DNA from: Ochotona curzoniae
Taxonomy: Eukaryota; Chordata; Mammalia; Lagomorpha; Ochotonidae
DNA: 64,000 bases
Direction: 5' to 3'
Assembly (NCBI RefSeq): GCF_017591425.1
Contig: NW_024465369.1
Span: 23,094,501 to 23,158,500 of the forward strand
Below, piece by piece: positions 43,301 to 55,300 of this stretch. Under the pieces are notes generated by a model. The model was not told where the DNA came from. It did not search any database and saw only the letters and a program-made list of their open reading frames with translations. Both the position numbers and the translations under genes were made by a program. The number at the start of each line of letters is the position of its first letter. Within the stretch, counting starts at the first letter, position 1.

Positions 43301-46300
43301 TCTGTAGGGCTTGCCCATTGACTTAATGTGATCATCAGCCCAATGGGGGAGGGGGTAAAGCAATCAGATTAAAACATGCTTAAGTAGTCAGATTTGCCTT
43401 CTTGGGCCTCAGTGATTTACCATCAGAAAAATAAGCCTCTAATAGTGGCTGATCCCTCAGTCTGAGCCCTTGATTGAATGGCAACAGATCTACTGTCACA
43501 GCCCGGAGCCCAAGGTGGATGACATTTGAGGCCGAAACTAAATGAATGCAACCCTAGTGACCTGTATATCTGTGAACATCAGACAATTTATTGTCATTGC
43601 CACTAAATTTTGGAGTGGTCTCTAACAGTGAGACTAGTTGATGGACACAGACCTGAAAATAAACTTCATAAGAAACTGGGAAAGTTTTTTCAAATAAAAT
43701 ATTCATTTTATTTTTGATGATTTTGTTTTACATAGTGGAGAAGGATGCATGCCCTTGTGAACTACCAATTAGTGTGAGGAGGTTTGAGGAATGGAGGAAA
43801 ACAGATGAGATAAATGCTTCAAATCTCTTTAGAAACAGGGGAATTCTTAATCTGACAACAAGCATTAGAAGTATATGAGAATTGCAAGCCTAGTTCTATC
43901 ACGGCATGGGATTTAACCAACTTCCCAGAAGAAAAACAACTCTATTCTGGCCTTGTTCAGCCGTTTCAGGGAGGATATGTGCAGAGAGTAGGAACGAGCC
44001 ACCTGACAGCAGAGGTTCATGTCCCATTAAGGGACATGTCCCCTGGCTCCAACATCTTAGGTCATATTTGTGTATGAGGGGAAACATATCCACAATCTTA
44101 GGTCATACTTGTATAAGGACATAATTTAAGATAGTAGAAAGATAATCTTGTTGAAATACTGAATGAGAATGTTACTTTACCTTATAGCAGGAAAGACTGT
44201 TGGCGAAGCTATGCCAGCCATCAGGACAGGGGTCGCTTGGCTTGGGAGCTGGCTCCTCGGGTTCCACAGGTCCACTGACATTCTTGCAAATTGAAAGCGC
44301 TCTGAAGTTTTTGCAGTCCTTCACCTCCCACTTCCCAAGAGACTTTCCAGTAGACATTGCCACACATCCACCTGGAAAAGCTGGGTTCAAATGGGAAATT
44401 TTCATGAAAAAATAAATATCTAAAGTTCAATCATGCTTCCAGTGTTCTTTATTTGAGCCACAATAGGGAAAGAGAATAGGCAACAAAGTGGAGGAAAGAG
44501 AGAAAATAAGTGTTCAGAATAATGATGCTGATAAGGTAGGGGATAACACAGGAAAGTGCATGCAACTTGTCAGACTATTCTAAAAGAATTCAATTAGGTG
44601 GGTCCTGGGACAGGGTGTCTCAAGCCTGGATTCCACAAGCCCGCCATCATGTGCATGTGGTGAGCTGGGCCTGGGCCTGCCTGGGCTCCAGGGCTGCTTC
44701 CTTTGGGGTGAGTATACTGACCAAGGGGGGAGGTTTTCGGAGCAGGGCTAGGCAGGCCCACCCACCGCTCTCATTGGGCGGCGGATGGGGACTGGGGTGG
44801 GGCGTGACTTTGGGCCTGGGAGTTTAAACTTCCTGCGGTCTCTCGGCTGCGGGTGGGTCCTGGGACAGGGTGTCTCATGCCTGGATCCCACAAGCCAGCC
44901 ATCATGTGCACGTGGTGAGCTGGGCCTGGACGGCCAGTGCGCCATTTGGCACTAGGCTTTGCTTGCTGGCCGCCCGGCAGGGGAGCTCTGGGATTTTGGT
45001 GGTTTGAATTGCTGCTTATGTAGCTCCACGTTGAACCCAATGTGTTTCTGTGAGGTGAATATATCTTAAAGATTCCCAATGACAGTTACTCTTCCTTTGA
45101 AGAACGTGTTATCACTTAGCAGTGCTGACCACCAAATACCAGTCCATGCTAAAGCTATGGCACAGGGCTTGTCCAGTAGAATTATATTCTGCTACCTGAC
45201 ATGATGATGGATCAGGAGATGAGTCACAGTAGGCAGGGCCATGACATTAACTAGCACTTGAGAGCCATATCCAGGGGTAGATTCTGTGGGGGCTGTGTGG
45301 GCCAAGCCCTGTGGAAATTCTAGCCCCACTGGTTAGCTCAAGAGTTATAGAGGTGATGGAATAAGCTCGGGGTGAATAAGGAGCATGTCATCAATCACAG
45401 GTAAAGGAACCCACAGCAGTCTGGACTGGTTAAGGCAGCAGTACCTGAATGTGCATCCCAAATAGGGTGTGGGGTGGGCTGGGCTGCAACGTTCACCAGC
45501 TCATACAAGGTTAAATGGAAGGCCAGACTACGCCGGGCACTGGCCTAAAACCCATTGGCATGTATGAGAACTGGGTCCGGGAGTGGATCAAGTGCAGGAA
45601 CTTAGGAAACTTCCCTGGCGGGTCATAACTCCCGCGGGTGAACATGTGGTCTAGACCTGGGGGTCGGACAAGCTGGGCAAGGGAGCTCCAATGGCTGGCT
45701 AACGTATGGGTTCGTAATGGAATGGGGTGTACTGGGCAGGACTGAGCAAGCCTTAGCCCACTGGTGAAACTGGAAACCAGGATGGAGCACAGGTCATGCC
45801 GAGCTAGGCTCTTATACTTACTGGTCTGTGTAAGTCAGGGACGCTAAGCCACAGTGTCCAAGGCAGAGGCAGGTACAAGTGAGGGCCTGAGTCAGAGCAA
45901 CCACTGGCATGTGCGTGATCCATGGTTGGGAACAGGCCTGGTTGGGGAGCTAAGGGGACACACTAACTGGATTAAGGCTACCGCCAAGGAGCGCATGGGC
46001 TGGAATGGGGGCTGTATTCTGATCAGGTAACAGTTGAAATCTCCCTTGGCACAAGTGTGGACTGGGACTGGACGCAGCAGGTTGGGCCAGACCCCAGCAC
46101 TGTCTGGTGTTCCTGGAGGACCAGGATAGATGTGGGACAGACTAGGCTAGGTCTCAACCACTACTGAGCCATGTGTGAGCCGTGTGTGGGTATGGACGAG
46201 CCGTGGCTGGGCTGAAACATCCAACAACAAGAACCAGCTTGGGTCAAAGGCCAGCCAGGAAAAGCCACTGTTCCTGCTAGGACAGGAGATGAACTGAGTA

Positions 46301-49300
46301 GGGCTGGCTCATGGACCCACTGGTATGCGCAAAATCTGACATTGGGAGAGGTTCTGATGGAGGAGCCTGGGCAACTCCTCTGGCAGGACACAGACCCTGC
46401 TGGTAAGTGCAAGAAGCATGAAAGGAAACAGCCCAGAACAGGCCACAAGAAGTTTCCCACTGGCATATATTAGGAATGGATTGGGGGCAGACCAGGCTGA
46501 ATCAGTTCACTTGATCACTGGCAAATCCGAGCACCAGAACAGAGTGTGGGTCGAGCCAGGTTTGGTCACGATAAAAACCAGTCCACAATACAGAATGCCA
46601 GGATGAGGTTGTCTGTACCGGATATGACTGCAGTGCCCATCCAGCACACATGAGAACCAGGAAAGGAGGGGGCAGAGCCAGCAGGGGAATAAGGGGTGGC
46701 TGCCCTGCTGGACAGCTACTCCCACTGGAGAGCCTGAGGTGGGATGGGGGCAGACCAGACTAAGCAGGGCTACAATACCTGTGTGCCTCATGTGGACTAG
46801 ATCAGGGAAAAGCCAGGCTGGGCTGATTATTCCTACTGGAGCAATCTACAATTAGAGTGGGCGAGGGTTGTTTGGGCATAACTGCAGCATCAGCTGGCAG
46901 AAACTGGCACTGGGACTAATTCTGTCAAGTTAAACTGCAGAACCACCTGGAAAGTGCACAATCCGGGAGTGAGAGACCTGGGAGGGAAATAGTGGGCTCC
47001 CCCCATCTTGGGTACCACTCCCACAGGAGGGCACGAAAACTAGAACAGGGACTAGGGTGGCTACACAGAGAGGCACTCAACAACACCCGTGAGGGCTTGA
47101 TTGTTGGGCTGGTTAGATGAATCTAAGCTTCACTGCCAATTGCCATGTACGAGAGCCAAGGGGGATGTGGAACAAACTGGACTGGTTTGCTACACAGACT
47201 GGCAAACCAGGGTGGGGGTGGGCCTGGTGGGGGTTATTGTGGGTCGCTCTCACCAGGCTGCAGCTCTCACTGATTTAGATGAGGGCTGAGTATGCGCCAT
47301 GCAGAACCAGTCTGGACTGCAACACCCATTGGTTCCAGTGGAAGGCAGGGCTGAAAACAGAACCAACCCAGCAATTGCAACCACCAGCTGATCGGAGTGA
47401 TGGACTATCCTGGGCCCTGTATTTGCTGGTGCATACAAGAATCTGGCTTGGGAACAGCTCAGACAAAGTTTCTTTGGGGATCTCCCCAACTGAAATACCG
47501 GACTCAGAACCCTAACCATTAGAGGACAGAAGATGGAACAAGTTAATCAACCACCTCAGCTACAGGTTGGCAACAAAATACTGGGCAAACAGAGACACTA
47601 GGATGGACAATGTCAATCAGTGGATTTTTCAACGACCTCATAGTGTTTGGAGAGGCGAGATTAGCAGCGATTCACAACTGGTGAACCATCAAAACCACTT
47701 GAGTGAGTATCTCAGAGCATGCCCCACATGCGGGACTTGGGGTGGGTGGGAAACCGGTTGGGGCTTCTCCCTCAATATCCCCCTTTACCTCAGATACATG
47801 AAGGAAGCAATATGGAAATAATACTCTTACCCACATTCCTGTAGCCCTTGAACCTTTTTATCCAAATTAACTATGTAAAGATAGTCAAAATTTTTAAAAA
47901 ATTAAAAAAAAAAGAATTCAATTAAATAACCCTCATAAGAACAATAAAGGGTGGATTCTACTGTCACAATAGAAGTACAATTAGCACCCAGTTACTGGTC
48001 CTAGGTCACCGGAATAGTGAAGTGCTTGACTCAGAATCATGGACCCATGTGGTCTGCCTCCTGTACACCTGAGCCATTGTGCTACTCAATGTAGGGACTT
48101 ACATCAGCTTAACAACTTCAAAAAGTTGTTACAAGTCAACCTCAAAATGAAACTCTCAGATTCAAGCCCACAGTGACAGTCAGAACCATAAAGGTAGAGG
48201 GGGTATCAGGTAACAGATGTTTACTATTTATTTTATGACATTCATAGTGTCATCTGTTCATTATAACCTTAAATAGTAGTTTGTACCATCCAAATCATTT
48301 CCCTAATGAAGACTCTTAGTTAGGGAGTGATGGAATTGAAATTTCAACTAGGTTTTGTTTGGTAAAAATCATGTTCTCTTTTCCAATATGCCATACTGCC
48401 TGAAGTGGGAGGGAGGCAAGAGTCATATAGTGAAAAGTATGAGAACAACTAATTAAAAAAAATTATTTTAATTACTTGAAAGCCCAAGTTAAAAAAAGGG
48501 AGAGAAGAATAGGAAGGAAGGAAGCAGCCAGATCTTTCATTTGCTAGTTCATTCTTCAAGTGGCCCTAATAGCTAGGACTGGGCACAAGCTGAAGCCAGG
48601 AGCCAAGAGCTTCATCTGGGTCTCTTACATTGACTCAGAGGTGCAAGCACTTAGGCCATCTTCCACTGCTTTTCCAGGTGCATTAGCTGGGAGCTGGATT
48701 GGAAGTGGAGCAGCTAGGATTTGAACTAGAGTCCATTTGGGATACCAGCACTGCAGACAGTGGCTTAATGCACTATGCCATAGTACTGGCCCTGAGATGA
48801 ACTTCTATTCTACCAAATGGTGAGGCCACATGTCTTATTTGTAGATAGCAAGAAGAACAGGAATCAGGGAAAATAAGGGCCATACTATGCTATGCCATTC
48901 CTCCCCTTCCTTGTTCTATGCTGCTATTGGGCTTGCTTGCCCATGATGGACCAAGTTGGCTGACATTGGGAATAATAATGGTAAAGAGAGCTTAATGGCA
49001 GATTCCCTGACCAAAAGGAGAGGCAGTAACCATGGTAACTGCTTCATAGGCACCCCTCCAATCACAGAGGTTTATCCATGAAAAACGCTAAGTTATCTGA
49101 GTGTCTACTAGAGAAATCTATAGGATTTATCTATGACAGTATTTTTAATTAAAAATAAGAGCGAGCCAAGATTAACATCTTTGTCCTCTATCTTTTGTAA
49201 GTAGAAAGATGACTGTTATTATCGATACCACTCATGTTGGATGATCAGGACCATGTGTCATCAATTCTGTGTGCATTCATTATTTCAAAAAATGTATTCA

Positions 49301-52300
49301 TTTATGAACTGAATACTTTAGTTTTTGTGTTATGAAAATGACTTTTATGATCACAATAGACAAATACACAAAAAACATAAACAGAGAAAACTGAGATATC
49401 TTATCTTATTCCAAGCCAAAGTCCTCAAAAAAGTGCCTGCTTGGAGTCTCAAAAGAACAAATACCATATGTTTTCTCTGATATAAGCCAACCTTCATGCA
49501 AAATAAAAAGATACACAGGGTAACAACTATGGACGTGTACATTCAAACGGTGCAGTGGAGATGAGAGTACCTAGAAACAAGGAAGCACGGCAGTATCATC
49601 TCTTCTCCTGAATAAAAGGACTCCCAACGGAGCCATTAAATAGACCTCGACAACAAAATACTAGATTTTCTCTCATTGCCTAGACCTGCAACATCAGGAC
49701 CACACGTGAGTACCAGAATGTTGGAACCGCGACTGCAGCTGTAGGACTATACTATTGCAAAACATAGGGGGAAATGGATGTGGGTGAGGAGGGAGAGGAA
49801 GTTAAGGGAGGGATGGAGGAAGCCCTATACCTACAAAACTGTATGAAGGAAAACAACAACAACAAAAGCTTTGCTTTCTTTTCTCTTTTTTCTCTCTTTT
49901 CTTTCTTTTTGTAACTACTGGCCTGGAAATCAGGAAGGCTTGATCTTACTAGTTCAGTAACTGGATTACTTTGATTAAGCAAATCACATCTCGGAGCCTA
50001 TTTTCTCAATTCAAAAATTAGGACCTTTTTTATGTCCTTTCTGGTTAAAATACTTGGATTCTACAGGAAATCACCCTGATGCTTTAGGAAGGTTGAAGAG
50101 GAACAAACTCTCAGAATAAATGCCAGCTATAATATACTGATAATTAACCATTCAGAACAAAAGAAATCGTTAATGGCAGCAAAAGAGTCGCAAGTTAAAA
50201 ATGTGGAATGCAACTAGAAAGAAGCTGCTGGATTCTGTTTGTAGCACACATTTCAAAAACAAGAAGCTCACACTGGTGATTCTAACTCTGTGTTGTCAGA
50301 TGGCAGTTTGAGGAAACTGGAGTTTCGCCACTTCTTCCACAGGATTATTTCCAAGGATTGAACAGGGCAGACACTACCTCTGATTCCACAGAGGGATGCC
50401 TGAAGATGATTCCCCACATATTTCAAAGGTAAAGAGCGTGTATAAAGGGGATACACAATTCACTAGCCACTCTAGTTGGCTGCATACACTAAAGGCCAAG
50501 AACTCTCACCTGGCTCCATAAAATTCCAGTTGTCAAACGTTACAGCCCGCTTTATTCCTCCAGCAGCTGCCCAACTATACTCTCCGTGTGAATCTACATC
50601 TATCAGGCCAGTCCAGAAGTATTTTGTTAGAGATTTATCATATTTCTTCATCATATCATTTAGGAATTCTTGCTCAAATCTGCAAAAGAATCAAATTCAC
50701 AAGTTTTATGATGTTTCTAATTTTAAAATACACATTTTTTTCCCCCTGAGGAACATAGTATAGCAAAAGAGCTAAGAGTTAATCATTTAGAGATAGTCAC
50801 ACCTGCTAGTGATGGTCAGATTACAGTTCTTGCCAAAGGGGACTTCATCTTTGTAAATCTTGTAACAGGCTTCTCCATGTCTCTTCCAGCCCTGAATCAG
50901 AGAAGAGATATTGTCATGAAGCTTTCCAGACATGGTCATGTTCCTCCCTGCGAAGCAAGGCCCTGTTCCACTATAACACCTTATAGCTTTTGGAAACTGA
51001 GACTGTGAGCAGTGAATTCATACACCTGGTGAGGGTGGGGATGCCATTTAATAAATAACCTCACCTCTTACCCTCACCACAGGATGAATTAAAGACAATT
51101 TAATCCTCTTTACCCTTAAGGTCTGGCTTATCAAAAAAGTATGTTAGCTAAATTACTTTTTGCACAGCAATAGTAGGAGAAGTAAAGACATCGGTATTAC
51201 AGATAGCAGTCGTCTTCATTTGTGTAAGAATTCATGCAACACAGACACCTTTCTTTTGCAAGTGAGCCAGTACTTAATGACCGACTGACTTCGGCTTGCT
51301 ATTATGCAAGTGAACAAAAAGTAGTGATCTCTTTTGTTTCAGAAGTCTAGTTTATGTAACCCTCAACTACCATGACTAACAAGAAGGCATAATGTGGCTC
51401 AGGAAAATTTTACACAGGGAGTTTACACACCTCTTCTGGAGGACATATCTTGCCAGATCCTGGATCATTTATTTTTTCTCCCTTTTTCTTGCATGCATAT
51501 TTCAGTTTCTTTTCACATGGCTGGACTTTCCATTGACCTAGCTTTTTAAAAACAAGGCAAACACGTTTGTTCACAAAAGAAATCATTTGATAGATATTTA
51601 TATATCTTAATTCTAAAAAACTATGAGAGCTATGGGGATGCTGGAAGACAGCTCATGGGGAGGGAAGAGAGAAAAGGAGAGGAAGAGAAGACAGTGAATG
51701 ATTGCATGAGGAAACACCTGCAAGGCCGTGGTTCACAGCTTGCCATCTCAGCATCACCCAAGGTCACGTAGTGCATGGAGCTCATTTTCTTGTACAAGAA
51801 ACAATGATACTAACGTAGGACAACCAGTAAAGAAGCTGAAGGAGGAACTCAGCCAGATTCCACTCTTCTTCATATAACCTGACCAATCTGTTCACAGGTT
51901 ATGAACTTCTGCATGTCAACTGTCCTCGGCTCTACTCGGCTTTCCTCCTATGACAGTAGAACTGTGCTCCATGAAGTCTGGACTGTGGCTTCAGCAAGAT
52001 TCGAAAGCTCTCTCAAATATGCTCCTTCACATTAAGTCTGCTTAATTGACTAAATCATGACGCTTTCTTCTAGTTAAGTTTTAATAAATTGGTTCTGACA
52101 GGGTCAGTTCGGAGCAGGGGCCTGTCGTCTGGGTATGCCATCAGCTTATTCTTGTCCATGGCATCTCATTTCCATTCTGATACTCTCTTAAAAATACCTT
52201 TTGCATGTCCTTTTAGATAGAGTGCACAATGTGATGCCTTCCTCAATACATCTTTATCATGGAAATTGTTCTAAAACCATATGTGTGTATTGCTCTGACT

Positions 52301-55300
52301 TATAGATGGCTGGGTGACAATCACCCACACAACCAATCAGAGTCAAGTGTGCACAAGAGAGCGTTACAACAAATGCAGCCTATTTTTAGCTTTAACTACA
52401 ATACATTCAATACATGTTAAGGCATTTTAAACAAATTCAGATATAATTTTTAAACAAATTTTTTCCCCACATCTCAAAGTAGGATTAATATAAGTTGAGC
52501 TAAACATAGATACATGGGGCCTGGTATGGTAGCCCAGTGACTAAAGTCCTAGTCTTGCATGTGCTAGGCATCGGTTTACATTCCAGCTGCTCCACTTTTG
52601 CTTCCCTGCTGTGGTCTGGAAAAGCAATAGAGGATGGTCCAGAGCCTTGGGACCCTGCACCCACATGGGAGACCCGGAGGAGGCTCCTGGCTCCTGGTTT
52701 CAGATCAGAGCAGCTCCGCTTGTTGTGGTCACTTGGGAGTGAACCAGCAGACAAAAGATCTTTGTCTCTCTTCCTCTCTGTAAATCTTCTTTTCCAATAA
52801 AAATAAATAAATCTTAAAAAACCCATAAACACACAAAATGATATAAATTTTTAAAAATATATTTATTTGAAGAGCAGAGTTATGAGAAGAGAAAGAGAGA
52901 AGTGGAGAGAGCACTTGTATCAGTTGGATCACTCCTCAAATGGTTGCAAAGGCTGGAGCTAGACCAAAGCCAGGGACCAGGAAGCCAGCTGCTTTTCTAG
53001 GCACAGTATCACGGAGCTACATGAGAAGTAACCACCGGCTAGGTGGTTCAACTAGCTGTGCCACAAAGTTGGCCCTGTAAAATGGCATTTCTTCTAGATT
53101 AGCTTGTGACTACATGCAACTATCGCACTAATGGAAGGGAAGGGAATGAGACCCCAGTCCTGTGAAAATCAGGTTATCAGGACCAGCTTGGTCCACAGAT
53201 TGGAGTTCTAAAGGAGTTCTCAGGCATTGGATAACTTATTTAGCAATTGCTCTAACTCATTTTTTTTCAGGCATTATACAGAGTTCTGACATTTTTTTTC
53301 CTTTCCATGTTCCAACATAAACATCCTAAAGTAGTACGGTCAGGTAAAACAACAAAAACAGAAATAAACCTGAGAGGTTTCCTACCTTTCCTGAATAGGA
53401 AACACAGTTGGGAGTGTTGTTGTAGGGGATATTCGGCTCGTTCTCATCCCAATATGTTAGAGTAACTTCACTACCATCTGACCACTGAAACAAAGTTGGC
53501 ACGTTTATGTTCTTCAGGCCTGTCCATATTTCTTCTTTGGCATCTGAATGAAGAATGACCCCTTTGTTTAGTTTTATTTAGTGGCATACTTGATATATAC
53601 ATCATTATGCATAGTTTTAAAGGTCCTTAAGGCACTGTGAGTGCATCTATGAAAATGTGGCCAAGGCAAGAAGGGTGAAGGCGTTTCAACACACCTGTGT
53701 ATACACGCTACACAGCCATATTCGTTTTACTATGATTTGTGGACTAGGTGTCCTTGACATGGGTTTAAACTAACTTGATGTTAAGGGGATTAGGGAAATT
53801 CCATCAATACTGCACTCCGCTGCTCCGTATGGTTCTGCTGCCTTCACAAATGAAACTTTAGCATCATGCCAGGACAGAACAGGTACCTACTATTAACCAT
53901 CAAGTAAGAGGTCCTAATATTGGCAGTCCAGTATATTTTTGTTTACCAGTCTTCAGCTTCTAAATAATCAGAAAGGTAAAGTGATCATCACTCAAGGTTT
54001 TGGAGCAACTTAAATAGAAGTGAACTTATGTAAGGAAGGAGGTAGAGAACAATGTGAATAGCCACTGCATAGGCATGACTACTTAAACTCAAATATGAGT
54101 TTTAATTAAAACGAAATAAAAACAATAATACAGTGCTCCAGTTGCCCTAACCACATTTCAAGTGCATGTGCAGCTGGTGGTTGCTGTATTCGGCAGTGCA
54201 AATTACTAAACAGGCAGCACCACAGAACATGGATATTGCTGATCTATAGGACCAAATGAGAAGCTTCTTATTGCCAAGCATGGTCTGAGAATGGGAACAT
54301 TTTTAAATGACTTAAACCTTGCAAATAGTACACATTTTAAAACTTACCCTCATTGTGGAGTTTTGTGATCACCACTTCCACATCTGCTAAAGAATGAATG
54401 CTGAGAAGGTCACTACTTAAGGCTTTGCATTTCATATGTGCATTGTCCCAGGAGTCACTTTCATTCCCCAGCCGGTAGCAAAATCCATTGTTTGGCAGCC
54501 AGTCTGCATCGCAGTGAGTATCTGAATATGTCCAATCATCTGACAAAACAAATCCAGCTATTCATATTCCAATAAAGACATATCTATTTTGAGTCAATAA
54601 CATTACAAATTTTTTCTTTCTTAAGTCATACGACTTTTGGAAAACTGGGGGAAGTGCTATCCTCCCACAGTGATATCAATCGAGGTGGTCCCTCCTGCAC
54701 ACATGGCATCCTAAAAATTCATGCAGGGTTTCAGATTCTGTTGTGACTTTAATATGATGCAAATGAGCTGCACAGCTGGGCAGGGACACCATTATAGGAG
54801 AGTTTGCCCCTGATCCTAGCAGAGTATGGGAAGGTGTAGAGTAAACCAGTTGCTAACAAACCTTTTCCTGGGGTGTGTGATTTGCTAGGTTCCCTTCCAG
54901 TTGCTGCCTTTGAGAAGATTATAATGAAGCCAAGAGTCCTGTTCTATGATCAGCTTAGCAAAGAGATACTCATTAGTGTCCACTGTGGAGCACACGATAG
55001 GCAGAGATATGAAGAACAGAACAATGTATACAATCATGTCCAAGAGAGGGACCAAAGGCATCTGGGATTTTCCTTTCATCCTCCTGCTAGACCCACAGAC
55101 GTAACAGGATTCGTGATTCTTCATTCTGACCATGTTGAACTCACAAATCAAAGTCTAATCCTTCCAGTCCAGAAGAAGGATCAGGCATAAAACCATAGAA
55201 AACACTTATGCCATTATAGCAACACCAGAAAGTGTTTAATTATTCATTAGTTCAGAACTATCTGGACAGTTCATTGTATGAAAATAAATAAATAATCTTA

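Noticed and set aside
46161..46466. Frames of about 100 codons inside the 3.3 kb element as proteins
   Set aside because: Short, on various strands, of low complexity composition and without any motif; expected in GC-rich DNA.
44597..47909. Endogenous retrovirus or LTR element
   Set aside because: There are no long terminal repeats, no primer binding site, no gag/pol frames, and the 15-bp duplication and A-rich end fit L1-type insertion.
54885..55151. Minus-strand frame with a hydrophobic stretch near 55 kb
   Set aside because: No recognisable domain and no conserved exon borders; lies in an LY75 intron where the flanking exons already join in frame.
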